From assembly GCA_963646285.1 (NCBI GenBank), contig CAVIWF010000022.1:1-38291 (forward strand): a stretch of 38,291 nucleotides of DNA. Direction: 5' to 3'. Below are positions 7,589 through 14,491 of this stretch, piece after piece. The notes beneath the pieces are model-generated. The model was given only the letters and a program-made list of their open reading frames with translations, was not told the DNA's origin and ran no database searches. How positions within the stretch are numbered: the stretch's first letter is position 1; the number at the start of each line of letters is the position of its first letter. This DNA comes from CAKUFA01 sp963646285. GTDB lineage: Bacteria; Bacillota; Clostridia; Christensenellales; Aristaeellaceae. The translations under genes were made by a program, and so were the position numbers.

Positions 7589-7943
7589 TGCTCACGCTCC
7601 CTTCAATTTCTCCGTATGCTGTGACCACGGTGCAGCTGTAGCTCATGGCACGGCCTTCCGTTTTGGTGGTCACGTCCTTCACGGCGGTCACGCCTTCCGT
7701 GTCTGCAATGTAGGCGGTAATATAATTGGCCAGCATGGTGCGCCCTTCTTCTGAGCGGACACCTTCAAAGATCAGCTGGGGCACCACAAAGCCCAGGGAC
7801 GTATCTTCCCACCACTCCCCAAGGAGCAGGTGCAGGCGGCTTTTCACCGCCTCAAGCACGGCCTGCGCCCCGGATACCATCTGAGACGCTGCACCCACGG
7901 GGGTCATGTCTCCGTCCTGGTCAATGGGTCTGCAAAGCATCAT
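7560..7943 (-). CDS. xkdS: Baseplate wedge protein, XkdS/gp25 type (DUF2634)
   Basis: 127 residues. A short N-terminal segment precedes VLEAVKSRLHLLLGEWWEDTSLGFVVPQLIFEG, the family core in which a Glu-Trp pair (GEWWED) marks the gp25-like lysozyme fold that lacks activity. The C-terminal half (GVTAVKDVTTKTEGRAMSYSCTVVTAYGEIEG) matches DUF2634. It initiates sheath attachment at the baseplate in related systems. The stop overlaps the XkdT start; the upstream gene ends 7 bases before. Confidence 0.85.
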   Translation of the reverse strand: MMLCRPIDQDGDMTPVGAASQMVSGAQAVLEAVKSRLHLLLGEWWEDTSLGFVVPQLIFEGVRSEEGRTMLANYITAYIADTEGVTAVKDVTTKTEGRAMSYSCTVVTAYGEIEGSVSSDALYVAIS

Positions 7944-7949
7944 ACAAGG

Positions 7950-10223
7950 TCACACTCCTTCGCACAGGGTTCGCAGGGCGTTCACGGCAGCGGCGGCAGG
8001 GTATACCGGCACATCCACCGCTTCCGCCGTTTCCTTCACGGCGGTATAGCAGCCGCCTGCACCCTCCAGCAGGGCGGTCATCTGCTTCTGCCAGTCTGCA
8101 AAGGCTCCCAAGGTGCCCGGCAGGGTGATGGCTGCCAATCCCACCCGTGCCCGGCACAGGTTTACCTGCTCCAATAGTTCATTGATGTCCGCCTGATGGC
8201 TGATGGCGGTGTCTGCAATCACATCCCCGGATGCAATGGTCCTTGCCCAAGGGATCGTCCCCACGGTGAAAGTGCTGCTTGCGGAAGCAGAAACGCCCCC
8301 GGAGGCATCCACCAGACGAACCAGCAGGCGATGAGCGCCCGTTTCCAGCACCAGCTTGCCCCGGAAAGCCGCCTTGCCCCCAGAGGATGGGAGAACCCCG
8401 CCGTCTGTCCAGGCAAGCTCCTGCGCCCCGTTTGGGGCTTCCACCATGTACTGCACGGTCATGGCTTCACCGTCCGGCTCTTCACCGGCGGTGACGGCAA
8501 ACACAGGGGATGCAGCGACCCGGTCAAGGGCACCTGCACAGAGGATCACCGGCGCATCCGGCACCCGGTTCCGCCGAACGGCGGAAGACTCCGTCCAGGA
8601 AGAGGCGGCGTTCAGGCTGTCCACGCTTCGGACACGGAAGCGGACGTACTGCCCCCGATTCACCGATGGGGATACCGTGGCAGCATTGGCGGTGACGGTG
8701 GTCACGTCTGCCCAGTCTCCCCAGGTCATGCCGTCTGCGGACAGCTGCTGCTGCACCTGATACCCGGCAAGGTTCCCGTCCGGGTCGGTACAGGCAGGCC
8801 AGGAAAGGGCAATGCCCCCGGATTCGTACAGGCTGGGGCTGGCTTCCACCCCGGCAGGTGCATAGGGTACACGGTTTTTCTGCACATGATTGCTTACACT
8901 TTGTGCAGAAAACGCCCCCAGGGCATCCGCTGCCGCCACCAGATAGCGCACGTACGCCCCACGGGAAAGGATGGGGGCATCCGTGCAGGCAACAGCAGAC
9001 AGGCCGGAAGCGATGGTCACAGCTTCACTCCATGTGGAACCGTCTGAAGAGGTCTGCCGTGCCACCTGATAGGCAACGGCCTGCCCGTCCGGGTCGGTGG
9101 ATGCATCCCATGCAATGGTCACATTCCCACCCTCGTACAGGGCAGGGGAAGCGGTCACGTTCTCCGGCACGCCGGGGGCACGGTTGCGGATCACATCCGG
9201 GAACACGGCAAGGGCAGCCGACTCCATGCCGAAAGCGTCCACGGCATACACCCCATAGCGGATGTACGTGCCACGATTCAGGGACGGGGACAAGGAAAGC
9301 TGACAGGCCGATGTTGTCCCGGCGGTAACATAGCCGCTCCATGTGCTTCCATCTGCCGATGTGGCGGACACAATGCGGTAGCTGTTCACGCTGTCCGTTT
9401 CATCCGTGGCTGCTGTCCAGCTGAGGGTGATGGTTCCGGACTCGTACACCGTAGGGCTGACAGACAGGTTGGTAGGGGCGTTGGGCAGGATATTGGTGCG
9501 CACAGCAGAAGAGACTTTCCATTCGCTGCACCAGCTTGTACCGGCAGAACCTAACGTCCGAATGCGGTACTTCCGCCATGCCCCTCTGGTACCGTTCACC
9601 GGCACAAAAGCCGATCCGGCGGCAGAGGTGGACGCAATGGCAGCGCAGGCGATCCAGTCCCCATAGGCGGCATTGTCCGCACTGTCTGCGCACTGAATCT
9701 CATACCCGGTGATGGTGTTCTGCACCCCAGCCCCAGCCCCCGACCATTGGAGCGTCACACTGCCTTCCCCTACAGCAGAAGCAGGGTAGAAGGTGCTGGG
9801 CGGGGTGGTGTTGGTGATGTTGATCACATACTCCACGTCCAGCGTGGCAGTGGCCGCAGACGTGCGGAAGTAGGCATTGCTGGGCATGACCAGAGCCATG
9901 GTCAGGGTGCCGCTTGCCGCCGTGAAGGCTGCCATCACTGCCCCGGAAGCGTAGCAGGTGCAGTTCTGCCTTGTTTCCCCCGTGGCCGTCAGGCTGATGG
10001 TGAAAGGGGAACCGTTCATGGTCACGTTGGCGGTGCCGCTGCTTCTGAGCACATTGCCATAGAAGTTGAACCGAACCGCCGTGACCGTGGCGTTGCTGAT
10101 GGGGGTGCCGGTGTAGTCCCACAGCACGGTTCGGCCATTGCCAAGGTAAGCATCCACATAGCTTTGACCGTTGGCCGCCCGGGGATTGGAAAGGGTAAAG
10201 GTTACGGAGGGCATTTCATTCAC
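7950..10223 (-). CDS. Large fibronectin type III phage tail protein
   Basis: 757 residues from GTG (ATG at 10214 is an alternative). A beta-rich N-terminal domain (1-145) is followed by four to five Fn3/Ig-like repeats of about 100 residues, recognisable by recurrent YE(S/G)G, DPDG, SADG-TW, RG-Y-RY and V(R/Q)(R/K)NR-P blocks. The last repeat is Ig-like, and the C-terminus (660-757) is helical with Cys pairs. Fn3 arrays in tail proteins bind surface glycans. In PBSX-like order this position should be the hub/spike genes, so it is either a baseplate accessory or a gene moved next to XkdS when those were lost. Confidence 0.75.
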   Translation of the reverse strand: MNEMPSVTFTLSNPRAANGQSYVDAYLGNGRTVLWDYTGTPISNATVTAVRFNFYGNVLRSSGTANVTMNGSPFTISLTATGETRQNCTCYASGAVMAAFTAASGTLTMALVMPSNAYFRTSAATATLDVEYVINITNTTPPSTFYPASAVGEGSVTLQWSGAGAGVQNTITGYEIQCADSADNAAYGDWIACAAIASTSAAGSAFVPVNGTRGAWRKYRIRTLGSAGTSWCSEWKVSSAVRTNILPNAPTNLSVSPTVYESGTITLSWTAATDETDSVNSYRIVSATSADGSTWSGYVTAGTTSACQLSLSPSLNRGTYIRYGVYAVDAFGMESAALAVFPDVIRNRAPGVPENVTASPALYEGGNVTIAWDASTDPDGQAVAYQVARQTSSDGSTWSEAVTIASGLSAVACTDAPILSRGAYVRYLVAAADALGAFSAQSVSNHVQKNRVPYAPAGVEASPSLYESGGIALSWPACTDPDGNLAGYQVQQQLSADGMTWGDWADVTTVTANAATVSPSVNRGQYVRFRVRSVDSLNAASSWTESSAVRRNRVPDAPVILCAGALDRVAASPVFAVTAGEEPDGEAMTVQYMVEAPNGAQELAWTDGGVLPSSGGKAAFRGKLVLETGAHRLLVRLVDASGGVSASASSTFTVGTIPWARTIASGDVIADTAISHQADINELLEQVNLCRARVGLAAITLPGTLGAFADWQKQMTALLEGAGGCYTAVKETAEAVDVPVYPAAAAVNALRTLCEGV

Positions 10224-10284
10224 CGACTTTCTTCAGGGTATAAGAAACCCCGGCAGCCTTCTTCACGCTGTCGGGGATGAATGG
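10216..10284 (-). pseudogene. 3' stub of a lost phage gene upstream of the Fn3 protein
   Basis: An open frame on the minus strand encodes PFIPDSVKKAAGVSYTLKK followed by VGE and a TGA that overlaps the Fn3 start region. It reads like a normal protein C-terminus, but an in-frame TGA lies just upstream and no start codon is present. I infer it is what remains of the phage gene that preceded the Fn3 gene before the family B cassette and the XRE/PIN module replaced it. Confidence 0.4.
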
Positions 10285-10305
10285 GGAACAATATCAGGTT
10301 GGGGG

Positions 10306-10536
10306 TTAGGAACGTTCTACGCCACGGCGGCACCTGTCTTCATAAATTTCATCCTGTTCTTTGCACCATGCACGCAACTCGGGAGAGCCGTATTCTTGGC
10401 GAAGTGCTTCCAATTCTGCAATGAATGCCTTGGTGGATATTTTCCCATCAGGGTGTCTTGCAGCCATGATGTCTACCAGTTTATCGTCTTCTTCCATCAA
10501 GTGTTTCGGCATCATAGCCATACGGCACTTCACCAT
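10306..10536 (-). CDS. Family B partner (putative immunity), second copy in cassette B1
   Basis: 76 residues, highly charged and probably helical, with MPKHL near the N-terminus, AARHPDGKIS, GSPELRAWCK and the ending RCRRGVERS. It is much closer to the partner of the truncated cassette (17482..17712) and to 18390..18623 than to its immediate neighbour at 10562..10783. It therefore looks like an acquired extra or orphan immunity gene placed behind the cassette's own partner, as seen in polymorphic toxin loci. Good AAGGAGGG site at the start. Function inferred from position. Confidence 0.65.
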   Translation of the reverse strand: MVKCRMAMMPKHLMEEDDKLVDIMAARHPDGKISTKAFIAELEALRQEYGSPELRAWCKEQDEIYEDRCRRGVERS

Positions 10537-10561
10537 TCACGTTCCCTCCTTCAGATAGCAT

Positions 10562-10783
10562 TCACGCCAGTTCTCTGCCTTCACGGCGGTTTTGCGCAAC
10601 GGTTTCTTCAATCATCTTGCACCATGCACGCAGCTCTTCAGAACCCTTGGCGGCAATGGCAGCATTACGGCGTCTCCAATACTCTTTTGAAGTCATTTCT
10701 GCATCCGGTGCAATTCCGGCGAACTCTTCAGCAAGAATCTGTTTACATTCTCTTTCTAAATGTTCCGGCATACGAATTAGCAT
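10562..10783 (-). CDS. Family B partner (putative immunity) of metallopeptidase effector 1
   Basis: 73 residues. Its ATG overlaps the stop of the metallopeptidase effector (shared base 10783), so it is coupled to it. It shares RMPEHL near the N-terminus and GSEELRAWCK in the middle with the other small family B proteins, but the rest has diverged strongly. Its effector also has the most divergent C-terminal 71 residues of family B, so partner and C-terminal segment seem to co-vary. No catalytic or membrane motif is visible. Confidence 0.65.
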   Translation of the reverse strand: MLIRMPEHLERECKQILAEEFAGIAPDAEMTSKEYWRRRNAAIAAKGSEELRAWCKMIEETVAQNRREGRELA

Positions 10784-11616
10784 TACAACTCCTCCTTGTT
10801 GAAGAACCCTGCCTTCTTACAGTGCTTGATGATTGCTTTCAAGAGTCCTTCCGCATCCGGCGGGCATCTTCCGGTGACTGCCTTATCGACTGCATGGGCA
10901 ACAATCTCCAAAGGATCGTCTGCCGCTTCTGCACTGCCGTTCACGATTGCATCAATAGCCATGCTAGTGTGAAAGTCCCTTGCCCTGTATGGATTCGCCT
11001 TATCCCGCCATACAGCGGTCATGATCTTCTTCGCATCCATCCCGCCTCTGTACTGCATGTGATGGGTCAATTCATGCACGGTGGTAGCGTAAAACTCTAT
11101 GCTGTCTGCTGCCTTAGAACGACGGTCAGGGTCAAAGGTAATGGAGACTTTTTTCGGGTCATATTCACCGTAAGCATTGTTCAGTTTCTTACAGGTCACT
11201 GATTGCAGCCTGATCTTCTTCCCAAACAGCCTTTCCGCCGTATCGAAGCCGTGGACAACCGTCTGCTTGGCTTCCAAAGGGAGCTTCTGAAAGAACCCGC
11301 TGAGGCTGCACTTGCCGCTGACATCGGTGAAGTATGCATCCACGTCCTTGTCCGTCAAAGCCTTGTACCTCTCGGGCAGGGTGTACTTCTTGCCCTCTTC
11401 TATTATACCATGTTCGGCAGGTTTTTTCAGCGGTTTCGTGGATTTTTCCTCGGCAGAAGAGCCGCCGCCACCTTCTGTGGCTGCAAACTTCCCATCCTTA
11501 TCCCGCTTGTGCTCTGATTCTTCCCACGCATCCATGGTCATAGATGGATATATCCGATAAATCAGGCGAACTATGACTTCCGCCAGCATGCGCCATTGCC
11601 TTTTCGTCAACCGCAC
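10783..11616 (-). CDS. Family B effector 1, HExxH metallopeptidase-like toxin
   Basis: 277 residues from a GTG that aligns with the ATG of its paralogue (18624..19454); a 4-residue longer start is possible. Residues 1-30 hold an amphipathic helix (MLAEVIVRLIYRIYP), the cassette motif HKRDKDGKF lies at about 36-44, a Gly/Ser/Lys linker follows, then a zincin-like domain with HELTH at 181-185 inside ATTVHELTHHMQYRGG. Through residue 206 (AVWRDK) it is identical to effector B2 except for three substitutions. The last 71 residues are different. The domain would be a zinc peptidase acting on an unknown target. It has no phage structural role that I can see and follows a terminator, so it is an inserted cargo gene. 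Confidence 0.75.
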   Translation of the reverse strand: MRLTKRQWRMLAEVIVRLIYRIYPSMTMDAWEESEHKRDKDGKFAATEGGGGSSAEEKSTKPLKKPAEHGIIEEGKKYTLPERYKALTDKDVDAYFTDVSGKCSLSGFFQKLPLEAKQTVVHGFDTAERLFGKKIRLQSVTCKKLNNAYGEYDPKKVSITFDPDRRSKAADSIEFYATTVHELTHHMQYRGGMDAKKIMTAVWRDKANPYRARDFHTSMAIDAIVNGSAEAADDPLEIVAHAVDKAVTGRCPPDAEGLLKAIIKHCKKAGFFNKEEL

Positions 11617-11649
11617 ATTTGCCACCACCCTTCTGTTGGATTTGGGTAC

Positions 11650-11676
11650 AAAAAATCCACCCCGTCATGGGATGGA
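11650..11676 (-). terminator. Terminator of the family A type ahead of cassette B1
   Basis: The same CCATCCC/GGGGTGG stem and six T's plus GTACCC as at 27..54 and 2706..2733. Here it follows only a stub of a family A partner gene (11689..11724), and the family B effector starts 34 bases downstream. This shows a cassette was removed or overwritten while its 3' end stayed. Confidence 0.8.
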
Positions 11677-11688
11677 CATGAAAAACTG

Positions 11689-11724
11689 TTATTCGTCTCC
11701 TTGTAAGCGTTTCTTCTTCGGCTG
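11689..11724 (-). pseudogene. 3' remnant of a family A immunity-like gene
   Basis: The minus strand encodes QPKKKRLQGDE followed by TAA, matching the PEKKRLREEDE stop of the family A partner proteins and sitting at the same distance before the same terminator. Everything upstream has been replaced by the XRE/PIN module and its terminator. Confidence 0.65.
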
Positions 11725-11726
11725 AG

Positions 11727-11760
11727 AAAAAGGACGCCGCACGATGATCGTGCTACGCCC
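11727..11760 (-). terminator. Rho-independent terminator of the XRE-ImmA/PIN operon
   Basis: On the minus strand GGGCG-T-AGCACGAT pairs with ATCGTGC-G-GCGTCC and runs into five T's, seven bases past the PIN stop codon. Confidence 0.75.
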
Positions 11761-11766
11761 TTCGTC

Positions 11767-12258
11767 TTAACGTATCCGTTTATCGATTTCCACTTCTGGC
11801 AGGCGGATCGTATTCCCGTTCTGCCTTTTCAATTCCAGCATAAATCCTTTGTATTCGGCCTCGGAAATTTCCCCGCTACGAAGAAGTTCATCAAATATCC
11901 ACAGTGTACCACGAACAGTCACACCTTCTGCGGCGGCTGTCTTGCGCAGCCTTTTGTCGCCAGTCAAAAGCACAATCTGCCGGAACTTTGCAATTGCCAG
12001 AGCAAACGTGTCATAGACCGACAGCTTGGGATTCTTGCTGTGGATTTCGTCCGCATAGTAGAATTCTTCGGTTGTAATCTCCACAGCCTGCAAGCCAAGA
12101 GAAGCAAGTTCAGTCCCTCTGCCCTTTGAAGAACGCCATTCGTCTTCAAGGGCATCGCTGCTCATCAGGTAGGTGCAATCAAGGCGAAAGGGAAGTGCCA
12201 AGGCATTGACCGCTGAAAAATCGATCCAGATATTCGTATCGCTGCTGATGTACTCCAT
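11767..12258 (-). CDS. PIN-domain protein, putative RNase toxin
   Basis: 163 residues. PIN acidic residues are visible: Asp in SSDTNIWIDF (about residue 7), Glu in DALEDEW (about 38), Asp in SVYDTFALAIAK (about 95) and Asp in LLTGDKRL (about 112). The product should be a metal-dependent single-strand RNase of VapC type. Its ATG overlaps the stop of the XRE-ImmA gene, a frequent pairing of antitoxin/regulator first and PIN protein second. The pair has its own promoter and terminator and occupies the place of the lost hub genes, so it is an inserted module. Confidence 0.8.
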   Translation of the reverse strand: MEYISSDTNIWIDFSAVNALALPFRLDCTYLMSSDALEDEWRSSKGRGTELASLGLQAVEITTEEFYYADEIHSKNPKLSVYDTFALAIAKFRQIVLLTGDKRLRKTAAAEGVTVRGTLWIFDELLRSGEISEAEYKGFMLELKRQNGNTIRLPEVEIDKRIR

Positions 12259-13298
12259 TAAGCCTCCTGCGCATGGATCATCCGATCAAACGTATCATAG
12301 GAGATATTCAGCAGTTCAGCACCACGCTGCGCACTGATTTCATCTTCGTTGACTGCACGGATGGTCATCTGTTCAAAGAGGTTGGTCGTTTCTTCCGGGA
12401 TACGTGATGGCTCATGCTTCCTCCAGCCCCACTGGGATGCCCTGATCATGAAGTCCCTGTACAGCGCATCAGTAATGATCCCCAGTATGTTGGCACGTTT
12501 CATGAGCAGAAGCGTGGATACTCCGTATTCCTTAGCAACCATCACCATGTCCGAAGTGATTCGTGTGCGTTTCACGCCAAGTTCACGGATCATATCTTTT
12601 TCCGGGCACAGGAAAGCACCGCTGATTGCAGTAGCGAAGTCCTCGCATTCTTTCTCAGTCATACCATCCGGGAAGATGCAGAATACATGCGCCAGTTCAT
12701 GAACCAGCGTGGAGCGTTGGCGTTCCGGGGTCATGTTGGTATTCAGGATGATATACGGACGACCATCTACCGTACCGTTCATGCCGGAAAAATGTTCGCT
12801 CTCCATTTTGCAGCGGAACAGCAGTATACCCTTGTTCTCCATTGCCCCCATGATGTTCTGGATGGGACCATCTGCCGCAAATCCAAGATGATCACGAAGC
12901 AGCTGTGCGGCTTCTTCAGCGTCATGACCGATGCGGACACACCGGGTCGCTGGATATTCGGGCAGCACTTCCCCTCCAAGGGCGTCAACCACATGAAAGA
13001 ACCTGTCAAAGTATTCTTCAACACTTTCACAGATGAATTCCTGGTCAGCCTTTGTAAGAACACTGTTTTTCCTGAATTCACAATGTGCGTATTGGTGGTT
13101 GCCGTTGCGGACAGCAAGGAAGTCAGACAGTCTTACACCAAGTTCGTTGGCAAGCTTTCGAAGGATAGCGATTTCCGGCTTTCTTTCCTCATTCTCATAA
13201 TGAGTGATTGCCATTGCGGATACGCCTACTCGCCTCGCAAGTTCCTTTTTAGAAAGCTTGCTGCGCAGACGATAGTATTTCAAATTCTTCCCAAACAT
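12258..13298 (-). CDS. XRE-family regulator fused to ImmA/IrrE metallopeptidase
   Basis: 346 residues from an ATG with GGAGG seven bases upstream. Residues 1-65 are an XRE helix-turn-helix (LSKKELARRVGVSAMAITHYENEERKPEI). The middle and C-terminal part is an ImmA/IrrE (COG2856) domain with HELAH in TLVHELAHVF near residue 200 and a downstream Glu in KECEDFATAISGAFL. Such proteins act as repressor and self- or partner-cleaving protease in phage induction and in toxin-antitoxin operons. It overlaps the PIN gene by one base and probably controls it. Confidence 0.85.
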   Translation of the reverse strand: MFGKNLKYYRLRSKLSKKELARRVGVSAMAITHYENEERKPEIAILRKLANELGVRLSDFLAVRNGNHQYAHCEFRKNSVLTKADQEFICESVEEYFDRFFHVVDALGGEVLPEYPATRCVRIGHDAEEAAQLLRDHLGFAADGPIQNIMGAMENKGILLFRCKMESEHFSGMNGTVDGRPYIILNTNMTPERQRSTLVHELAHVFCIFPDGMTEKECEDFATAISGAFLCPEKDMIRELGVKRTRITSDMVMVAKEYGVSTLLLMKRANILGIITDALYRDFMIRASQWGWRKHEPSRIPEETTNLFEQMTIRAVNEDEISAQRGAELLNISYDTFDRMIHAQEA

Positions 13299-13321
13299 CA
13301 CGCCACCTCCTTCCTGTTTAT

Positions 13322-13349
13322 ATTATAGCTCTTTTTTTTAAAAAGTAAA
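13322..13349 (-). promoter_or_regulatory. Sigma-70-like promoter of the XRE-ImmA/PIN operon
   Basis: Minus strand TTTACT, 16-base A/T-rich spacer, TATAAT, about 24 bases before the start codon of the XRE-ImmA gene. The AT-rich tract contrasts with the GC-rich phage DNA on both sides. Confidence 0.6.
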
Positions 13350-13587
13350 CACCTTGGGACTGCCATTCGAAGCTTTTACGCCATCTTCACCACCATCAGG
13401 GTAATATCCTCGTACTGCATCACCCGCCGGTGACGCTCCACAGAATCAGCGGTTAGCAATGAGCAGTTGGTATATTTGCTAACGACTAACAGCTGCCCAC
13501 GAATCGCTCGTTTTTGCAGAAAATTCGCAAATTCGCATGATAAAAGAGCGATTTCGTGCAATTTCGCTCCATCTTCCACAGGATGCA
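13350..13587. other. Scrambled junction with heptamer-derived inverted repeats
   Basis: About 240 bases between the XRE promoter and the baseplate plug gene. It carries inverted heptamer-type units (GTTAGCAA at about 13452 against TTGCTAAC at about 13476) and a second inverted repeat (GAATCGCTC / GAGCGATTT at about 13500 and 13545). A 71-codon minus-strand ORF (13376..13591) runs across all of it, ending in MQYEDITLMVVKMA, and may retain the C-terminus of a lost phage gene. I see no confident gene here. Confidence 0.4.
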
Positions 13588-13944
13588 TCAATCCTCGAAT
13601 TCCACATTGTCCATCCAGATGACTTCAAAGTCCGTCAGGGTGTCCTTGGCCGGGTCTGCCGTTTCGTGGTCGTCCGTCAAGGGCACGCAGAACACGGAAC
13701 CGATCCCCTTGTGCCCCAGCTGCCCCATCAGGTCGTTGTACTTGTCCCCGGAGGCAATCAGGGGGATGAAGGAAGCCATGCATTCCCCGGAGGAAGCGTC
13801 TTCCACGGTCATGTACCACCGGTCTGTGTGCCGGAAGTAGGCTATCGTTACCCGGAGGGAAACCGCCGTGCCGTTGGGGGTGATGTTCAGGTCAATGATT
13901 TGCTTTTCCGCTGTACTGTTCAGCGGCAGGGCAATGGGTTCCAT
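13588..13944 (-). CDS. Phage baseplate plug protein (Pam3 gp18-like)
   Basis: 118 residues with AAGGAGG before the ATG. The compact beta-barrel pattern, with LPLNSTAEKQIIDLNI, SLRVTIAYF-WYMTVED, GDKYNDLMGQLGHKGIGSVFCVPL and an end in DFEVIWM, fits the small plug domain found just after Dit-like proteins in contractile-tail phages. It would close the tail tube at the baseplate. It follows the Dit-like gene by 16 bases. Confidence 0.65.
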   Translation of the reverse strand: MEPIALPLNSTAEKQIIDLNITPNGTAVSLRVTIAYFRHTDRWYMTVEDASSGECMASFIPLIASGDKYNDLMGQLGHKGIGSVFCVPLTDDHETADPAKDTLTDFEVIWMDNVEFED

Positions 13945-13960
13945 TTACCATCCCTCCTTG

Positions 13961-14491
13961 TCAAATGCAGTCCTTGCCGACCCACCCCACCCAGATGGAG
14001 GGGGTTCGTCCCCCTGAGGTGGCGGTGACGCTGGATGTACCCACGGTGGACGTGGCAGAGCCGGCGGAGGAAGAAGTGACCTCCTTGAACACCAACTGCC
14101 CCGTCCAGCCGAAATGATTGCTTTCATCCTGAGAAATGGCGATCCCCTGCAAAAGCATGTTGTTGTAGGTGGCGAAGTAGGTAATGACCTGCACCTTCCG
14201 CCGGGCTTTCTTCAGCTCCATCAGGGTGGCCAGGGCACCCTTGGCACGGTCGTCGTTGCTTTGGGTAATGTCGCTTTGGGTGGAGTACACGTTGGACATG
14301 ACCACGTCCATGGTGATTTCGTCCGGCTCATTCTGGGCGTTGTTTACGATGTCCTTGCCCTTTTTGCTGCTGGTGTCTTCCTCCATCTTCAGAGACAGGG
14401 CGTGCTGAATCTTCGTGACCCCATCAAAGACGTAGGTCTTGCCTTTCTCCGTATCGTAGATGTAAGCAGGCTGATTGCTGTTTGTCACCAT
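13961..14491 (-). CDS. Dit-like phage tail/baseplate protein
   Basis: 176 residues; the ATG overlaps the tape-measure stop (TGATG). The family core is visible: FDGVTKIQHALSLKMEEDTSSKKGKDIVNN, DEITMDVVMSN, ALATLMELKKARRKVQVITYFATYNNMLLQGIAISQDES-GWTGQLVFKEV. This is the N-terminal domain type of Dit-like proteins of Gram-positive contractile phages, which connect tail tube and baseplate. The C-terminal Ser/Thr/Gly-rich tail is an unstructured linker ending in WVGWVGKDCI. Confidence 0.7.
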   Translation of the reverse strand: MVTNSNQPAYIYDTEKGKTYVFDGVTKIQHALSLKMEEDTSSKKGKDIVNNAQNEPDEITMDVVMSNVYSTQSDITQSNDDRAKGALATLMELKKARRKVQVITYFATYNNMLLQGIAISQDESNHFGWTGQLVFKEVTSSSAGSATSTVGTSSVTATSGGRTPSIWVGWVGKDCI

